Positions 35,346-44,325 of a stretch of DNA of 64,000 nucleotides are shown here, piece after piece; the first letter of the stretch is position 1; each line of letters starts with the position of its first letter. The notes below the pieces were generated by a model. It saw nothing but the letters and a program-made list of their open reading frames with translations, was not told the DNA's origin and searched no databases. The stretch is from Rhodospirillaceae bacterium. GTDB taxonomy: Bacteria > Pseudomonadota > Alphaproteobacteria > Rhodospirillales > Rhodospirillaceae. The position numbers were made by a program, and so were the translations under genes. The DNA lies in assembly GCA_019694335.1 (NCBI GenBank), contig JAIBCD010000008.1, forward strand, positions 1-64,000. Reading direction: 5' to 3'.

Positions 35346-37864
35346 TACGCCGCCGCACGCAAGGCGGCGACTTCCTCGCGCAACTGCTTGATCAGATCCT
35401 TGCACGCGGTGAGTTCTTTCTCTTCCTCGTCGAGCACCGCGTTGAAGGCCTGGATCTTGAGCGCGAGCGCGTCGATATCGTGACCGGCGCCTTCGATGCG
35501 GGCGGCATCGAGCACGATGTCGATCAGGCGCTCGGCCGCGTGCAGGCGGCCCCACAGGTAGTCGTTCTGCCGGTATTCAAGCGAGAAGAACGCGCCGAAA
35601 TGATAAAACTTCACCCCGCGCAGGGTGGTGGCGGCGTCGCCCTTGCGCAGGGTCTGGGCATCTTCGGGGCTCAGACGATCGACGCGAATCTCGTCGAACT
35701 CGTCCAGGTCGCGCCAGTTGGTGATGGAGAACGTCAGAACGTCCCACACCGCGAAACCGATGTAGTGCTCGATCAACTCGCGGCGCGCGGGCCGGGGCAA
35801 TGGGCCGCCGGTTCCCGGACCGTCGGTGCCGTCCACCAGGGCCACCAGCAAGGCATCGGTGCGCGGATTGTCGGCTTCCAGCGCGAGATCCTCGCTCAAC
35901 AGCGCAAGCGCGTCGCCAATGGGTTTGACGAATTGCTGCGCGACCGCGTCCGGGTCGGCGGCCAGCGCCACGTCGGCGGTGATGGCTTCGGCGATGTTGC
36001 GCACGACGGTTTTGACCGCATCGATGGTGACCGAGGACAAGCCCGTGACCCCATTGGCCGCGGCGGCGCGGGCGGTCATCGGCTGCAACAGGCCGAGCGC
36101 GTCGTAGAGGCCGGCCTTGATCCGGTCCAGCCGTTCGGCCTTCAGCCCGGCAAAGGCCGGTTCGGCCAGGCGCGTATAAAGCTGGTTGACCGCGCGCACC
36201 ACGAACCGGATGCGGCGCTGGCGGTAGCGCACGTCGAATCTGAGCAGGAATTTCACCCACGGCGGCGGCGCCTTGTTGAGGTCGGCGTCGGCGCCGTTGA
36301 GTTCGTCGTGCGACGGCGTGACGCCGGTCAACGCCGCCCAACGCTGGATGATGTTGATGATGCGCTGGGCTTCGATGCTGTCACGCCCGTAGCCGCAGAT
36401 TTCCGCCACCACGGCCGCCACGTCCTCGATCACCGCGGTCAGTTTCAGGCGCAGGTAGCCCTCGTAGGCGAATCCGGTCTGGGCGCGGGCGCTGTTGTTG
36501 GCGAGTTGACGGAATTCGCCGATGCGCGCGCCGTCCAGCGGACCGTCGAGGGCGTTCCCCGCGACCGCCTCCGCGATGGCGCGAATATGCGTGCGCGCGC
36601 CCTCGACAACCATCTGCAGGCGGCGCACCTCGGAATTATGGGTGTTCACCCAGGCGAGGTCGTCGTGGATCGGCTCGTTGCGCGGGATGTCGGAGAGCGC
36701 ACCCTTGAGCGTGGAGAAGAATCCGGGAGCGCCGCGGTTGGCGCGGTCGGCGGTGGTCTGCGGGTGCGGGTCGATATAGAGCAGGCGCCGGTCGACATGG
36801 CGATAAGCGGGACGCCCGCGGATGGCCTCGATGGCCTGGGCGAAGGGCTTGTTGTTGAGCACGCTGCCGTCGATGAAGGAGGCATCGGCCGGATTGGCGC
36901 GCGCGGTGAAATAGGCGCGGAAATTGCGGTACAGGAAATCCACGCGCGAACGCCACGACAAACCCTTCTCGGCGATAAGCTTGTCGATCTCGCGGAACTG
37001 CATCGGCGGGAACGCGCCGGGGAAGGACGATGTGGCGCGCGCGGCGAACACCAGCGCCGGCAGGCTTTCCCGGTCGAAATTCGTGGTCTCCTGCCCCTTC
37101 GGCCAGTGCCGGTAGGACATGCGCAAGACCTGGCGATGCTCGCGGTCGCTGATCAGCGGCGGGTCGTGGATGGGCGTGGCGGTGACATAGCCGTGGAAAT
37201 CCGTGACGGTCACGAACAGGTCGAGGCGCAGGCCCGCGGGCAACAGCGAGCTTCCCGGCTCGATTGGATCGCCCATGGCGGCGAAGGCTTCATAGAAGAC
37301 CTTGGTAAGGCCGTAGCCATCGAACGGCGGCTTGAACCAGCGCGAGCGCAGGAACATGGAGAGCTTCTGCTTCAGCTCGGCGTTGTCGTCGAGGTTCTTG
37401 CGGAAGCGCCATAAAATCGTCCAGACCACCGGCAGGAAGTACCACTTCCGCCACGGCCCGGCCTTGACGTAGTCGGGCATGAGCTGGGCGACATCGGAGT
37501 GTTTCAGCCAGAAATCGCGCAAGGGCTTGATGTCGAGGTCATGCGCCAGCGCGCGCGCCAGGATCACGCCGTTGATACCCCCGGCCGAGGCCCCGGCGAT
37601 GATGTCCACCACCACGCGCAGGTCCAGCGTGCGCCCGATCAGGCGCAGCAGTTCGAAATACACGCGCTCCGTATCCACGGGGTCGCCGCGCTTGGCCGCG
37701 ACGTCGTCATAGGTGGTGGAGGGGTGCTGGCGGTTGGTGAAGGTGTGGAAGTCGCGGGAAGCGCGGCTGAGTTTCAGGATTTCCTTGGTGATCCCGTGCA
37801 TATAGACCGCCAGGGACACCCCGCCGTAACACACCAGCGCGAAGCGTAGCTCTTTCTCCTTCAC
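35345..37864 (-). CDS. Patatin-like protein with DUF3376 region
   Basis: This large 839-aa protein has an N-terminal patatin-type lipid acyl hydrolase domain. CYGGVSLAVYMHGITKEIL forms the oxyanion loop, GASAGGING carries nucleophile Ser93 in GxSxG, and FIDGSVLNNKPFAQAI supplies the catalytic aspartate. A long helical C-terminal region of the DUF3376 type follows. Most patatin homologues cleave phospholipids. It is the first gene of an operon with the outer-membrane protein. A role in lipid turnover or envelope remodelling is plausible but not shown. Confidence 0.85.
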   Translation of the reverse strand: MKEKELRFALVCYGGVSLAVYMHGITKEILKLSRASRDFHTFTNRQHPSTTYDDVAAKRGDPVDTERVYFELLRLIGRTLDLRVVVDIIAGASAGGINGVILARALAHDLDIKPLRDFWLKHSDVAQLMPDYVKAGPWRKWYFLPVVWTILWRFRKNLDDNAELKQKLSMFLRSRWFKPPFDGYGLTKVFYEAFAAMGDPIEPGSSLLPAGLRLDLFVTVTDFHGYVTATPIHDPPLISDREHRQVLRMSYRHWPKGQETTNFDRESLPALVFAARATSSFPGAFPPMQFREIDKLIAEKGLSWRSRVDFLYRNFRAYFTARANPADASFIDGSVLNNKPFAQAIEAIRGRPAYRHVDRRLLYIDPHPQTTADRANRGAPGFFSTLKGALSDIPRNEPIHDDLAWVNTHNSEVRRLQMVVEGARTHIRAIAEAVAGNALDGPLDGARIGEFRQLANNSARAQTGFAYEGYLRLKLTAVIEDVAAVVAEICGYGRDSIEAQRIINIIQRWAALTGVTPSHDELNGADADLNKAPPPWVKFLLRFDVRYRQRRIRFVVRAVNQLYTRLAEPAFAGLKAERLDRIKAGLYDALGLLQPMTARAAAANGVTGLSSVTIDAVKTVVRNIAEAITADVALAADPDAVAQQFVKPIGDALALLSEDLALEADNPRTDALLVALVDGTDGPGTGGPLPRPARRELIEHYIGFAVWDVLTFSITNWRDLDEFDEIRVDRLSPEDAQTLRKGDAATTLRGVKFYHFGAFFSLEYRQNDYLWGRLHAAERLIDIVLDAARIEGAGHDIDALALKIQAFNAVLDEEEKELTACKDLIKQLREEVAALRAAA

Positions 37865-37913
37865 GCGCGCTCCCCTTAGGATGGGCCCGGTTCCGAGCCG
37901 ACGTTACCTTAGA

Positions 37914-37957
37914 GCGTGTCCAGGAAAAGCGGACGCCGGTTTTCCGGCCAGACACGC
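37914..37957. repeat. Dispersed palindromic repeat, short form (family 1)
   Basis: The 44-bp palindrome has ends GCGTGTC/GACACGC and inner arms GGAAAA/TTTTCC. It lies between the patatin gene start and the end of the RND gene. Confidence 0.8.
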
Positions 37958-38065
37958 GGCAAAACAATACGCTAGGGCAGGACGATGAATAGTCGTCCCG
38001 CCCTAGGATACGTACCCGCGTGTAGCGGTCAAAAGACTAATTTGCGGCAGGCAGCTTGCCGAAGG

Positions 38066-41000
38066 CTATTCGGCCGGCTGGTGCCCGTGGTCCGTGGAGT
38101 GACCGCCGCTGCCTTTCGGGAACTGGGCTTCCTGGTCGGCGAGTTCGGCCGCGATGCGGCCGGGCGAACCGGTGCGCCGCGCCATCAGCATGTAGAAGGT
38201 CGGCACCACGAACAGGGTGATCAGGGTGGCGAAAGACACACCGGTGGCGATCACCACGCCGATGGGACGGCGGCTTTCGGCGCCGGCGCCATGGGCGAAC
38301 ACCAGGGGCATGGCGCCCATGACGGTCGCGAGCGCGGTCATGACGATGGGACGGAATCGGGTCAGCGCCGCCTCGACCACCGCCGCGCGGAACTGGCGGC
38401 CCTGGTCGCGCAACTGGTTGGTGAATTCGACGATCAGAATCCCGTTTTTGGCGGCCAATCCCACCAGCACGATGATCCCGATCTGCGAATACAGGTTCAT
38501 ACTCTGGCCGAACAGCAATAACCCGGCCAATGCCCCTGTCATCGCCAACGGCACCGTCATCATGATGACCACGGGATGCAGGAAACTCTCGAACTGCGCC
38601 GCCAACACCAGGAACACCACCACGAGGGCCAAGGCGAAGCTGAAATAGATCGCGGTCGAGTTGTCCTTGAAGTCGCCGGCTTCGCCGCGCCACACCAGCA
38701 CGGCTTCGGGCGGCAGCTTTTCCGCGGCGACCCTCTCGACTTCCTTGATCACGTCGCCGAGCAGGGTTTCCGGCTTCGGGAACATGAACAGCTGGATGTT
38801 GCGGCGACGGTTCAAGCGGTTGAGGCCGTTGACGTAGGAGCCTTCCTCCATGGTCACGACGCTCGACAGCGGGATCAGCTGGCGGGTGGTGTCCGAGCGC
38901 ACGTAGATGTTGGAGACGTCGGTGGGCGTACGGCGGTCGTCGATCTGGCCTTGCAGGATAACGTCGTACTGCTCGCCTTTGTCGACGAAGGTGGTGACCT
39001 TGCGCGAGCCCAGCATGGCGGCCAGGGTCTGGCCGATCGTGTTGATGGAAACACCCAGATCGCCCGCGCGGTTGCGGTCGATGCGAATCAGCACCTGGGG
39101 CGTGGTCTCAACGAAATTGTTGCGCACCTGGTTGAACATCGGATTGCCGGTCAGCGAATCCATCATGATGTCGCGCCATTTGCGCAGCTGGTCGTAGTCC
39201 TGGCCGGCGATCGAGACGTTGATGGAACCGCCGCCGCCACCGCCGCCGCCGCCACCGCCACCGGTGCGCCCCAAGCCTTGCGGGAACGACGCCGCCACCT
39301 GCGCGCCCGCGATCTGCGACAGCTTCGGGCCGAGCTCGCGGATGATATCCGCGACCGGACGGTGCTTGGGGTCGCTCCAGTCGGGCGTGATGACCGTGAT
39401 GAAACCGCCGCCGTTGCGGCCGCCTTCGAGCACCTTGGTGACCTCGCCCGAGGCGCGATAGGGCGCCAGGATCGCAGCCGCCTGGCGCATCATGCGGTCG
39501 CCGTAGTCGGTGGTGGCGCCTTCGGGCCCGCGGACGCCGACGTTGAAATAGCCGCGGTCTTCACGCGGCGTGAATTCCTGCGGAATGAAGCCGAACATCA
39601 TTCCCGCCGCGAGGACGACGGCGCCGAACACGCCAACCACGAACCAGGGGCGATCCAGCGCGCGGTTCAGGGTCCGGGCGTAAGCCGCCTTGAGGCGTTC
39701 GAACAGCGCATAGGCGATTTTCGACAGCCGGCTTTCGTCCAGCGCCGGCGTGAGGATCTTGCTGCACATCACCGGCGTGAGCGTCAGCGAGACGAACATC
39801 GAGAACAGCACCGCGACCGCCATGGCCACGGCGAATTCCTTGAACAGGGCGCCGGCCGAGCCCTTGAGCAGGGCGATCGGAACGAAGGTCGCGGCCAGGA
39901 CCGTGCTGGTGGCCACCACGGCGGCGCCGACCTGGCTCGCGCCGCGTTGCGCGGCCAGCAGCGGCGGCTCGCCCTCGTGCATGCGGCGATGGATGTTTTC
40001 GAGCATGATGATGGCGTCGTCGACCACCAGGCCGATCGCGAGCACCATCGCGAGCAGGGTCAGGATGTTGATGGAGAAGCCCACCGGCCACAGGATGATG
40101 GCGGACGCCACCAGCGAAATAGGCACGGTCACGGCCGGAATCACCGCGGCGCGTACCGTGCCCAGGAACAGGTAGATCACGATCATCACCAGCGCCGCCG
40201 CCACGAGCATGGCGATGGTCACTTCCTTGAGCGCGACCTCGATGTAGGTCGAGGTGTCCTGGGTGATCTCGAACTTCACGTCCTGCGGCAGGATGCCGCG
40301 GATCGACTCCACTTCGGCGCGCAGCTGCTTGGCGACGTCGAGGGTCGAGGCGCCGGGCTGCTTGATGACTTCCATGCGGATGCCGTATTCGCCGTTGGCG
40401 CGGGAGATCGAATTGACGTCAACCGGCCCCAGCTCCACCGTGGCAACCTCACCCAGGCGGATCAGGTAGTTGTTGGGGCCGCGCCCCACCACCATGTTGG
40501 CGAAATCGTCCGAGGTCTGGAATGCGCGGATCGTGCGCATCGTGAAGTTGCGGTCCTTGGACTCGATCTGCCCGGCGCCGAGCTCGACGTTCTCGCGGCG
40601 GATCGCGGTCTCGATATCGGCCTCGGTCAATCCGCGCGCCGCCATGGCGCGGCGGTCGAGCCACACACGCATCGCCTTCTTGCGGTCGCCCTGCAGGTTG
40701 ATCAGCGCGACCCCATCCAGCGAGGTCAGGCGCGGCTGGATGGTGAGCACCGCGTAGTCGGTCAGTTCCAGGGCGCTGCGGGTGGGCGACGCCAGGGTGA
40801 TGAACATCATCGGGTCGGAGTCGGAATCCGCCTTGGCGATCACCGGCGGCTGGGCATCGACCGGCAGGCGGTTGAGAACCTTGCTGACCTGGTCGCGGAT
40901 GTCGTTGGTTGCGTCCTCGATCTTGCGCGTCTCGACGAATTCGAGATTGACGTTCCCGAAGTTGTCGCGGGACATGGAGTTGATGGTCTTGATGCCCGAG

Positions 41001-41221
41001 ATGCCGCTGATCTGGTCCTCGATGATCTTCACGACCTTCGATTCCATGACCTCGGCGGCCGCGCCCGGATAGAACACGCTGACCGAGACGTTGGGGCGGT
41101 CGATGTTCGGGCTCTCGCGCACCGGCATCTCGAATACCGCATAGACACCGAACACGACCAGCAGGATGGACGCGACGATGGCGACGACGGGACGGCGGAC
41201 GGAAAAATCGGAGATGACCAT
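38066..41221 (-). CDS. RND efflux transporter permease (HAE1 type)
   Basis: This inner-membrane proton-driven pump has 1051 aa and the AcrB/MexB fold: 12 helices in two repeats of six, with two large porter loops. The N terminus MVISDFSVRRPVVAIVASILLVVFGVYAVFEMPVRESPNID is typical. Proton-relay residues lie in the fourth helix (VVDDAIIMLENIHRRMHEG follows it). A run of 12 glycines at residues 654-665 (39227-39262) in the second porter loop is unusual. It is encoded 26 bp after the adaptor gene. Substrates cannot be read from the sequence; no outer-membrane channel gene adjoins. Confidence 0.93.
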   Translation of the reverse strand: MVISDFSVRRPVVAIVASILLVVFGVYAVFEMPVRESPNIDRPNVSVSVFYPGAAAEVMESKVVKIIEDQISGISGIKTINSMSRDNFGNVNLEFVETRKIEDATNDIRDQVSKVLNRLPVDAQPPVIAKADSDSDPMMFITLASPTRSALELTDYAVLTIQPRLTSLDGVALINLQGDRKKAMRVWLDRRAMAARGLTEADIETAIRRENVELGAGQIESKDRNFTMRTIRAFQTSDDFANMVVGRGPNNYLIRLGEVATVELGPVDVNSISRANGEYGIRMEVIKQPGASTLDVAKQLRAEVESIRGILPQDVKFEITQDTSTYIEVALKEVTIAMLVAAALVMIVIYLFLGTVRAAVIPAVTVPISLVASAIILWPVGFSINILTLLAMVLAIGLVVDDAIIMLENIHRRMHEGEPPLLAAQRGASQVGAAVVATSTVLAATFVPIALLKGSAGALFKEFAVAMAVAVLFSMFVSLTLTPVMCSKILTPALDESRLSKIAYALFERLKAAYARTLNRALDRPWFVVGVFGAVVLAAGMMFGFIPQEFTPREDRGYFNVGVRGPEGATTDYGDRMMRQAAAILAPYRASGEVTKVLEGGRNGGGFITVITPDWSDPKHRPVADIIRELGPKLSQIAGAQVAASFPQGLGRTGGGGGGGGGGGGSINVSIAGQDYDQLRKWRDIMMDSLTGNPMFNQVRNNFVETTPQVLIRIDRNRAGDLGVSINTIGQTLAAMLGSRKVTTFVDKGEQYDVILQGQIDDRRTPTDVSNIYVRSDTTRQLIPLSSVVTMEEGSYVNGLNRLNRRRNIQLFMFPKPETLLGDVIKEVERVAAEKLPPEAVLVWRGEAGDFKDNSTAIYFSFALALVVVFLVLAAQFESFLHPVVIMMTVPLAMTGALAGLLLFGQSMNLYSQIGIIVLVGLAAKNGILIVEFTNQLRDQGRQFRAAVVEAALTRFRPIVMTALATVMGAMPLVFAHGAGAESRRPIGVVIATGVSFATLITLFVVPTFYMLMARRTGSPGRIAAELADQEAQFPKGSGGHSTDHGHQPAE

Positions 41222-41247
41222 GGCGGCCTTCTACTCCGTATTTGGCG

Positions 41248-42447
41248 TTAGCTCGGGCTCGGACGCGCCATGCTCTGGCGTGCGGCCTCGGAGGCGGGAT
41301 CGGCCTCGCCCTTGAGCTCATTCGCGTTGATGATATTGACCTTGGTGCCGTTGCGCATGTCCTGCATGCCTTCCTTCAGCACCAGGTCGCCTTCCTTGAC
41401 GCCCTTGACGATCTCGACCGCGCCGTTGCGGCGCGTGCCGATGGTCACGGCAACGCGCGACGCGACGCTGTCGGGACCGACCACGTACAGGTACTGCATG
41501 CCGTTTTCCGGCACCACGGACGCCTCGGACACCATCAGCGCCTCGCGCGGAGAACTGACCAGGTCGACGATCATCAGCATGCCTGGACGCAGGCGCAGGT
41601 CGTCGTTCTGCACCAGCGCGCGCACGTTGACCGAACGGGTGACGGGATCGACGCGGGCGTCGACCGAGACCACCTTGCCCTTGAACACCGCGCCCCGGTA
41701 GGCGCTGGCGCTGGCGTCGACCTCGAGGCCGGGATGCAGCGAAGCGAGGAAGGTCTCGGGGATGGCGAAGTCGAGCTTCACCACCGAGATGTCGTCGAGC
41801 GTCGCGACCGCGGTGCCGGGCGTCACCAGGGCGCCGACCGAAATGCGCCGGGTGCCGACGATGCCGGAGAACGGCGCGATGATGCGCCGGTCGGTGGCGC
41901 GGGCGCGCGCCGAGGCGACATTGGCTTCGGCCTTTTTGACCGCGGCGGTCTGGTCGTCGAGCTTTGACAGCGCGATGTTGTTGCTGGTGGCCAGCGACTG
42001 AATGCGCGTGAGTTCTTTCTTCTGCTGTTCGAGGTTGGCGAGCTCGACGTTGAGCGCGGAATCCTCGATGCCGGAATCGATCGCGGCCATCTCCTCGCCC
42101 TTCTTGACGGTCTGGCCGTCGTCGAAGGCGATGACGCGCATAATGCCCTGGGTCTTGGCGGTGACGGTCACCGACTCATTGGCGTAGATGGTGCCGATGG
42201 CCTCGATGCGGTCGCCGATGGCTTCACGGTAAACTTTTTCCGCGATCACGGTGCGCGCGCCGCCACCCGGGCCGCGGCCGCCGGGACCACGCACCTGGCC
42301 GCCGCCCGGACCACCGGATTGACCGCTCCCTTGGGCTTGCGGTGCGCCGTCGGGCTTGTGCGCGAGCAACCGCCAACCGCCGAACGCCACGGCAAGCACC
42401 GCGACACCGGCAATCACAAATTTGATTTGAGACGTCGTCATCCCCAT
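41248..42447 (-). CDS. RND efflux periplasmic adaptor (membrane fusion protein)
   Basis: The 399-aa adaptor links the RND pump to an outer-membrane channel. It has an N-terminal membrane anchor (IKFVIAGVAVLAVAFGGWRLLA), a low-complexity Gly/Pro/Arg linker, and a split lipoyl domain (VTVTAKTQGIMRVIAFDDGQTVKKGEEMAAID and APFSGIVGTRRISVGALVTPG). Between the halves is a helical hairpin (DSALNVELANLEQQKKELTRIQSL...); beta-barrel and membrane-proximal domains follow. The ATG at 42447 or 42441 fits; the frame is open far upstream but without similarity. Confidence 0.9.
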   Translation of the reverse strand: MGMTTSQIKFVIAGVAVLAVAFGGWRLLAHKPDGAPQAQGSGQSGGPGGGQVRGPGGRGPGGGARTVIAEKVYREAIGDRIEAIGTIYANESVTVTAKTQGIMRVIAFDDGQTVKKGEEMAAIDSGIEDSALNVELANLEQQKKELTRIQSLATSNNIALSKLDDQTAAVKKAEANVASARARATDRRIIAPFSGIVGTRRISVGALVTPGTAVATLDDISVVKLDFAIPETFLASLHPGLEVDASASAYRGAVFKGKVVSVDARVDPVTRSVNVRALVQNDDLRLRPGMLMIVDLVSSPREALMVSEASVVPENGMQYLYVVGPDSVASRVAVTIGTRRNGAVEIVKGVKEGDLVLKEGMQDMRNGTKVNIINANELKGEADPASEAARQSMARPSPS

Positions 42448-43050
42448 CCGGCCACAAAATCGTTCCGTGCCGGTGGTAAGATACCCGCTACAACGCATCC
42501 TCGTGGTTGCGGCGCAAGGTATCTGTCGGCAGGGCGTTATACACAGGGCCCAAAATCGAAGCCACAAACATCCGTGTAACCTTCTGCAACACTTTAGCAG
42601 TTTGGCTTTCAATCCGCTCTGAATCGCCACCCGTGGGCGGCCCAAACACCTCACATTGTGGCGCAACTTCAGGTGGTAAGCTTTCAGGCGGTGGTTACCG
42701 CCGGGACAAACTGCCGTAAGTAACGGGAAAGCTTGTGTTTTCGGGCTTTTATACGCCGGATACGGGTGTCTCCGGCCGGCGGGGCCAGGGGTACGCGGGA
42801 TCTGATGCAAACGCCTGTCCGGAATTTTTCCCAAAAGCAGCGGCCGGGCGGCATTTGGCGCAAAAAAATACCCCGCCCTCTTGGCAGGGGCGGGGCATCG
42901 AGTTGTGGGTAATGGAACTTGTCTGTGCCGTCCGTCGCAGGTCCGGCACGGCGCTGTTTGTGCCACGGCCCTCCCGCCCTGCGACCTGCGAGAATTGACA
43001 GGTCGAGGCCAAAACCACCCTGTCAATTCAGACAGGGCGGCGCGGTCAAC
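42448..43050. other. Intergenic region with inverted repeats, no gene seen
   Basis: This 600-bp stretch has no credible coding sequence. It contains an 11-bp inverted repeat GAATTGACAGG/CCTGTCAATTC (42992-43002 and 43019-43029, 16-nt spacer) just after the iminopeptidase stop and a CGCAGGTC/GACCTGCG inverted pair. The promoter of the efflux operon should lie at its left end. Confidence 0.5.
42862..42898 (-). terminator. Intrinsic terminator for the iminopeptidase gene
   Basis: On the minus strand the stem GCCCCGCCCC/GGGCGGGG is followed by TATTTTTTTG, about 150 bp downstream of the iminopeptidase stop. Confidence 0.75.
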
Positions 43051-44070
43051 TCACGCGAACAGTTTGAAGTCCTCGGTGGCCTTTACCAAGGCGGCGCGGA
43101 TGCCGGGTTCCATCGAGGAGTGCCCGGCGTCGGCCACGATGCGGTACTGCGCGCCGGGCCAGGCACGCGCGAGCCGGTCCGCCGCGGCGATCGGACACAC
43201 CATGTCGTAGCGCCCCTGCACGATCACCGCCGGATGCTTGGCCAGCCTGTCCATGCCCGCGAGCAGCGCGCCCGGCGCGAGGAAACCGCGATTGACCATG
43301 TAGTGCGCCTCGATCCGCGCCATGGCCAGAGCGCCGCTGTAGAACGGATCGCTGGCGTCGCCGCGCGCGCGGCCCGGCGGAATCAGCCGCGAGCAGGCGT
43401 TCTCGTAAGCGCACCAAGCCGCCGCCGCGGGTTTGTGAACGGCGGGATCGGCATCGATCAGGCGGCGATAATAGGCCTGAAGCATGTTGCCGTGCTCGGC
43501 GGCCGGAATGGCGGCCGCGAACGCCCGGTAGGCTTCGGGGAAGAACCGCCCCATGCCCTGGCCGGGCGCGCCGATGAACCAATCGACCTCGTCATCGCTG
43601 AACAGAAAGACACCACGCAGGATAAAGCCCGTGCAGCGCTCGGGGTGCGCCTGGCCATAGGCGAGCGCCAGGGTCGAACCCCAGGAGCCGCCGAACACGG
43701 TCCAGCGCTCGATGGCGAGATGGACGCGCAAGGCTTCCATGTCGGCGATCAGATGTTGGGTGGTGTTGTCGGTGACGCAGGCCTCGGGCGTGGAGCGGCC
43801 CGCGCCGCGCTGGTCGAACAGGATGATGCGGTAGCACGCGGGATCGAAGAACCGCCGGTACGCCGGCGCGGTGCCGGCGCCGGGCCCGCCGTGCAGGAAC
43901 ACCACCGGCGTGCCCTTGGGGTTGCCCGACTGTTCCCAATAGATCCGGTGCGGCGCCCCGACGTCGATCATCCCCGTCGCATAGGCATCGAGCGGCGCGA
44001 ACAACGGGTGATCGTCGCTCCGCGCTTCACCGCGCGTTTGGGGCCGTGTCGCGCTTCCGGGATGTTCCAA
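43051..44070 (-). CDS. pip: Proline iminopeptidase
   Basis: This 339-aa alpha/beta hydrolase of peptidase family S33 removes N-terminal proline from peptides. The oxyanion motif is HGGPG (60-64), the family signature is DQRGAGRS (86-93), and the nucleophile is Ser129 in GGSWGS. The acid and histidine are likely in VQGRYDMVCP and DAGHSSMEPGI. The length is typical. Together with the Yej peptide importer it would help use peptides. It diverges from the MFS transporter gene. Confidence 0.92.
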   Translation of the reverse strand: MEHPGSATRPQTRGEARSDDHPLFAPLDAYATGMIDVGAPHRIYWEQSGNPKGTPVVFLHGGPGAGTAPAYRRFFDPACYRIILFDQRGAGRSTPEACVTDNTTQHLIADMEALRVHLAIERWTVFGGSWGSTLALAYGQAHPERCTGFILRGVFLFSDDEVDWFIGAPGQGMGRFFPEAYRAFAAAIPAAEHGNMLQAYYRRLIDADPAVHKPAAAAWCAYENACSRLIPPGRARGDASDPFYSGALAMARIEAHYMVNRGFLAPGALLAGMDRLAKHPAVIVQGRYDMVCPIAAADRLARAWPGAQYRIVADAGHSSMEPGIRAALVKATEDFKLFA

Positions 44071-44193
44071 GGCGGCGATGACTCTGTCTCCTGCGTTCCG
44101 GCGTTGAATTTAACCGCGACAGGGGCCGGATATCGACTTGAATTTGGCCCCTCGCTCCCATGACTTTTGCGCCTTGCACTTTAAAGGATCGGC

Positions 44194-44285
44194 GCGTGTC
44201 CGGACGGCCCGCGCGCGAATGCGCGCTTCCATTTAGGTTGCCGGCCATTGGCCGGCGGGCGGGTTGCCACTTTTCCTGGACACGC
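44194..44285. repeat. Dispersed palindromic repeat, long form (family 1)
   Basis: The 92-bp element has ends GCGTGTCCGGACGG and CCTGGACACGC, an internal hairpin GCGCGCGAATGCGCGC and a GCCGGCCATTGGCCGGC palindrome. It is an inverted relative of the element at 3389-3477. It lies between the iminopeptidase and MFS genes. Confidence 0.78.
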
Positions 44286-44325
44286 TTTATGGTGCCTCGC
44301 GTTTTGGCCGCTTCCGGCCGCACGA

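Noticed and set aside
38576-41251. Antisense open frame of almost 900 codons opposite the RND pump
   Set aside because: The sense strand is a complete RND permease. The antisense translation is a His/Gln/Arg/Asp-rich artefact typical of high-GC genes.
42448-43026. N-terminal extension of the efflux adaptor
   Set aside because: The frame is open for almost 200 codons upstream, but the translation is low-complexity, while a normal membrane anchor starts at 42447.
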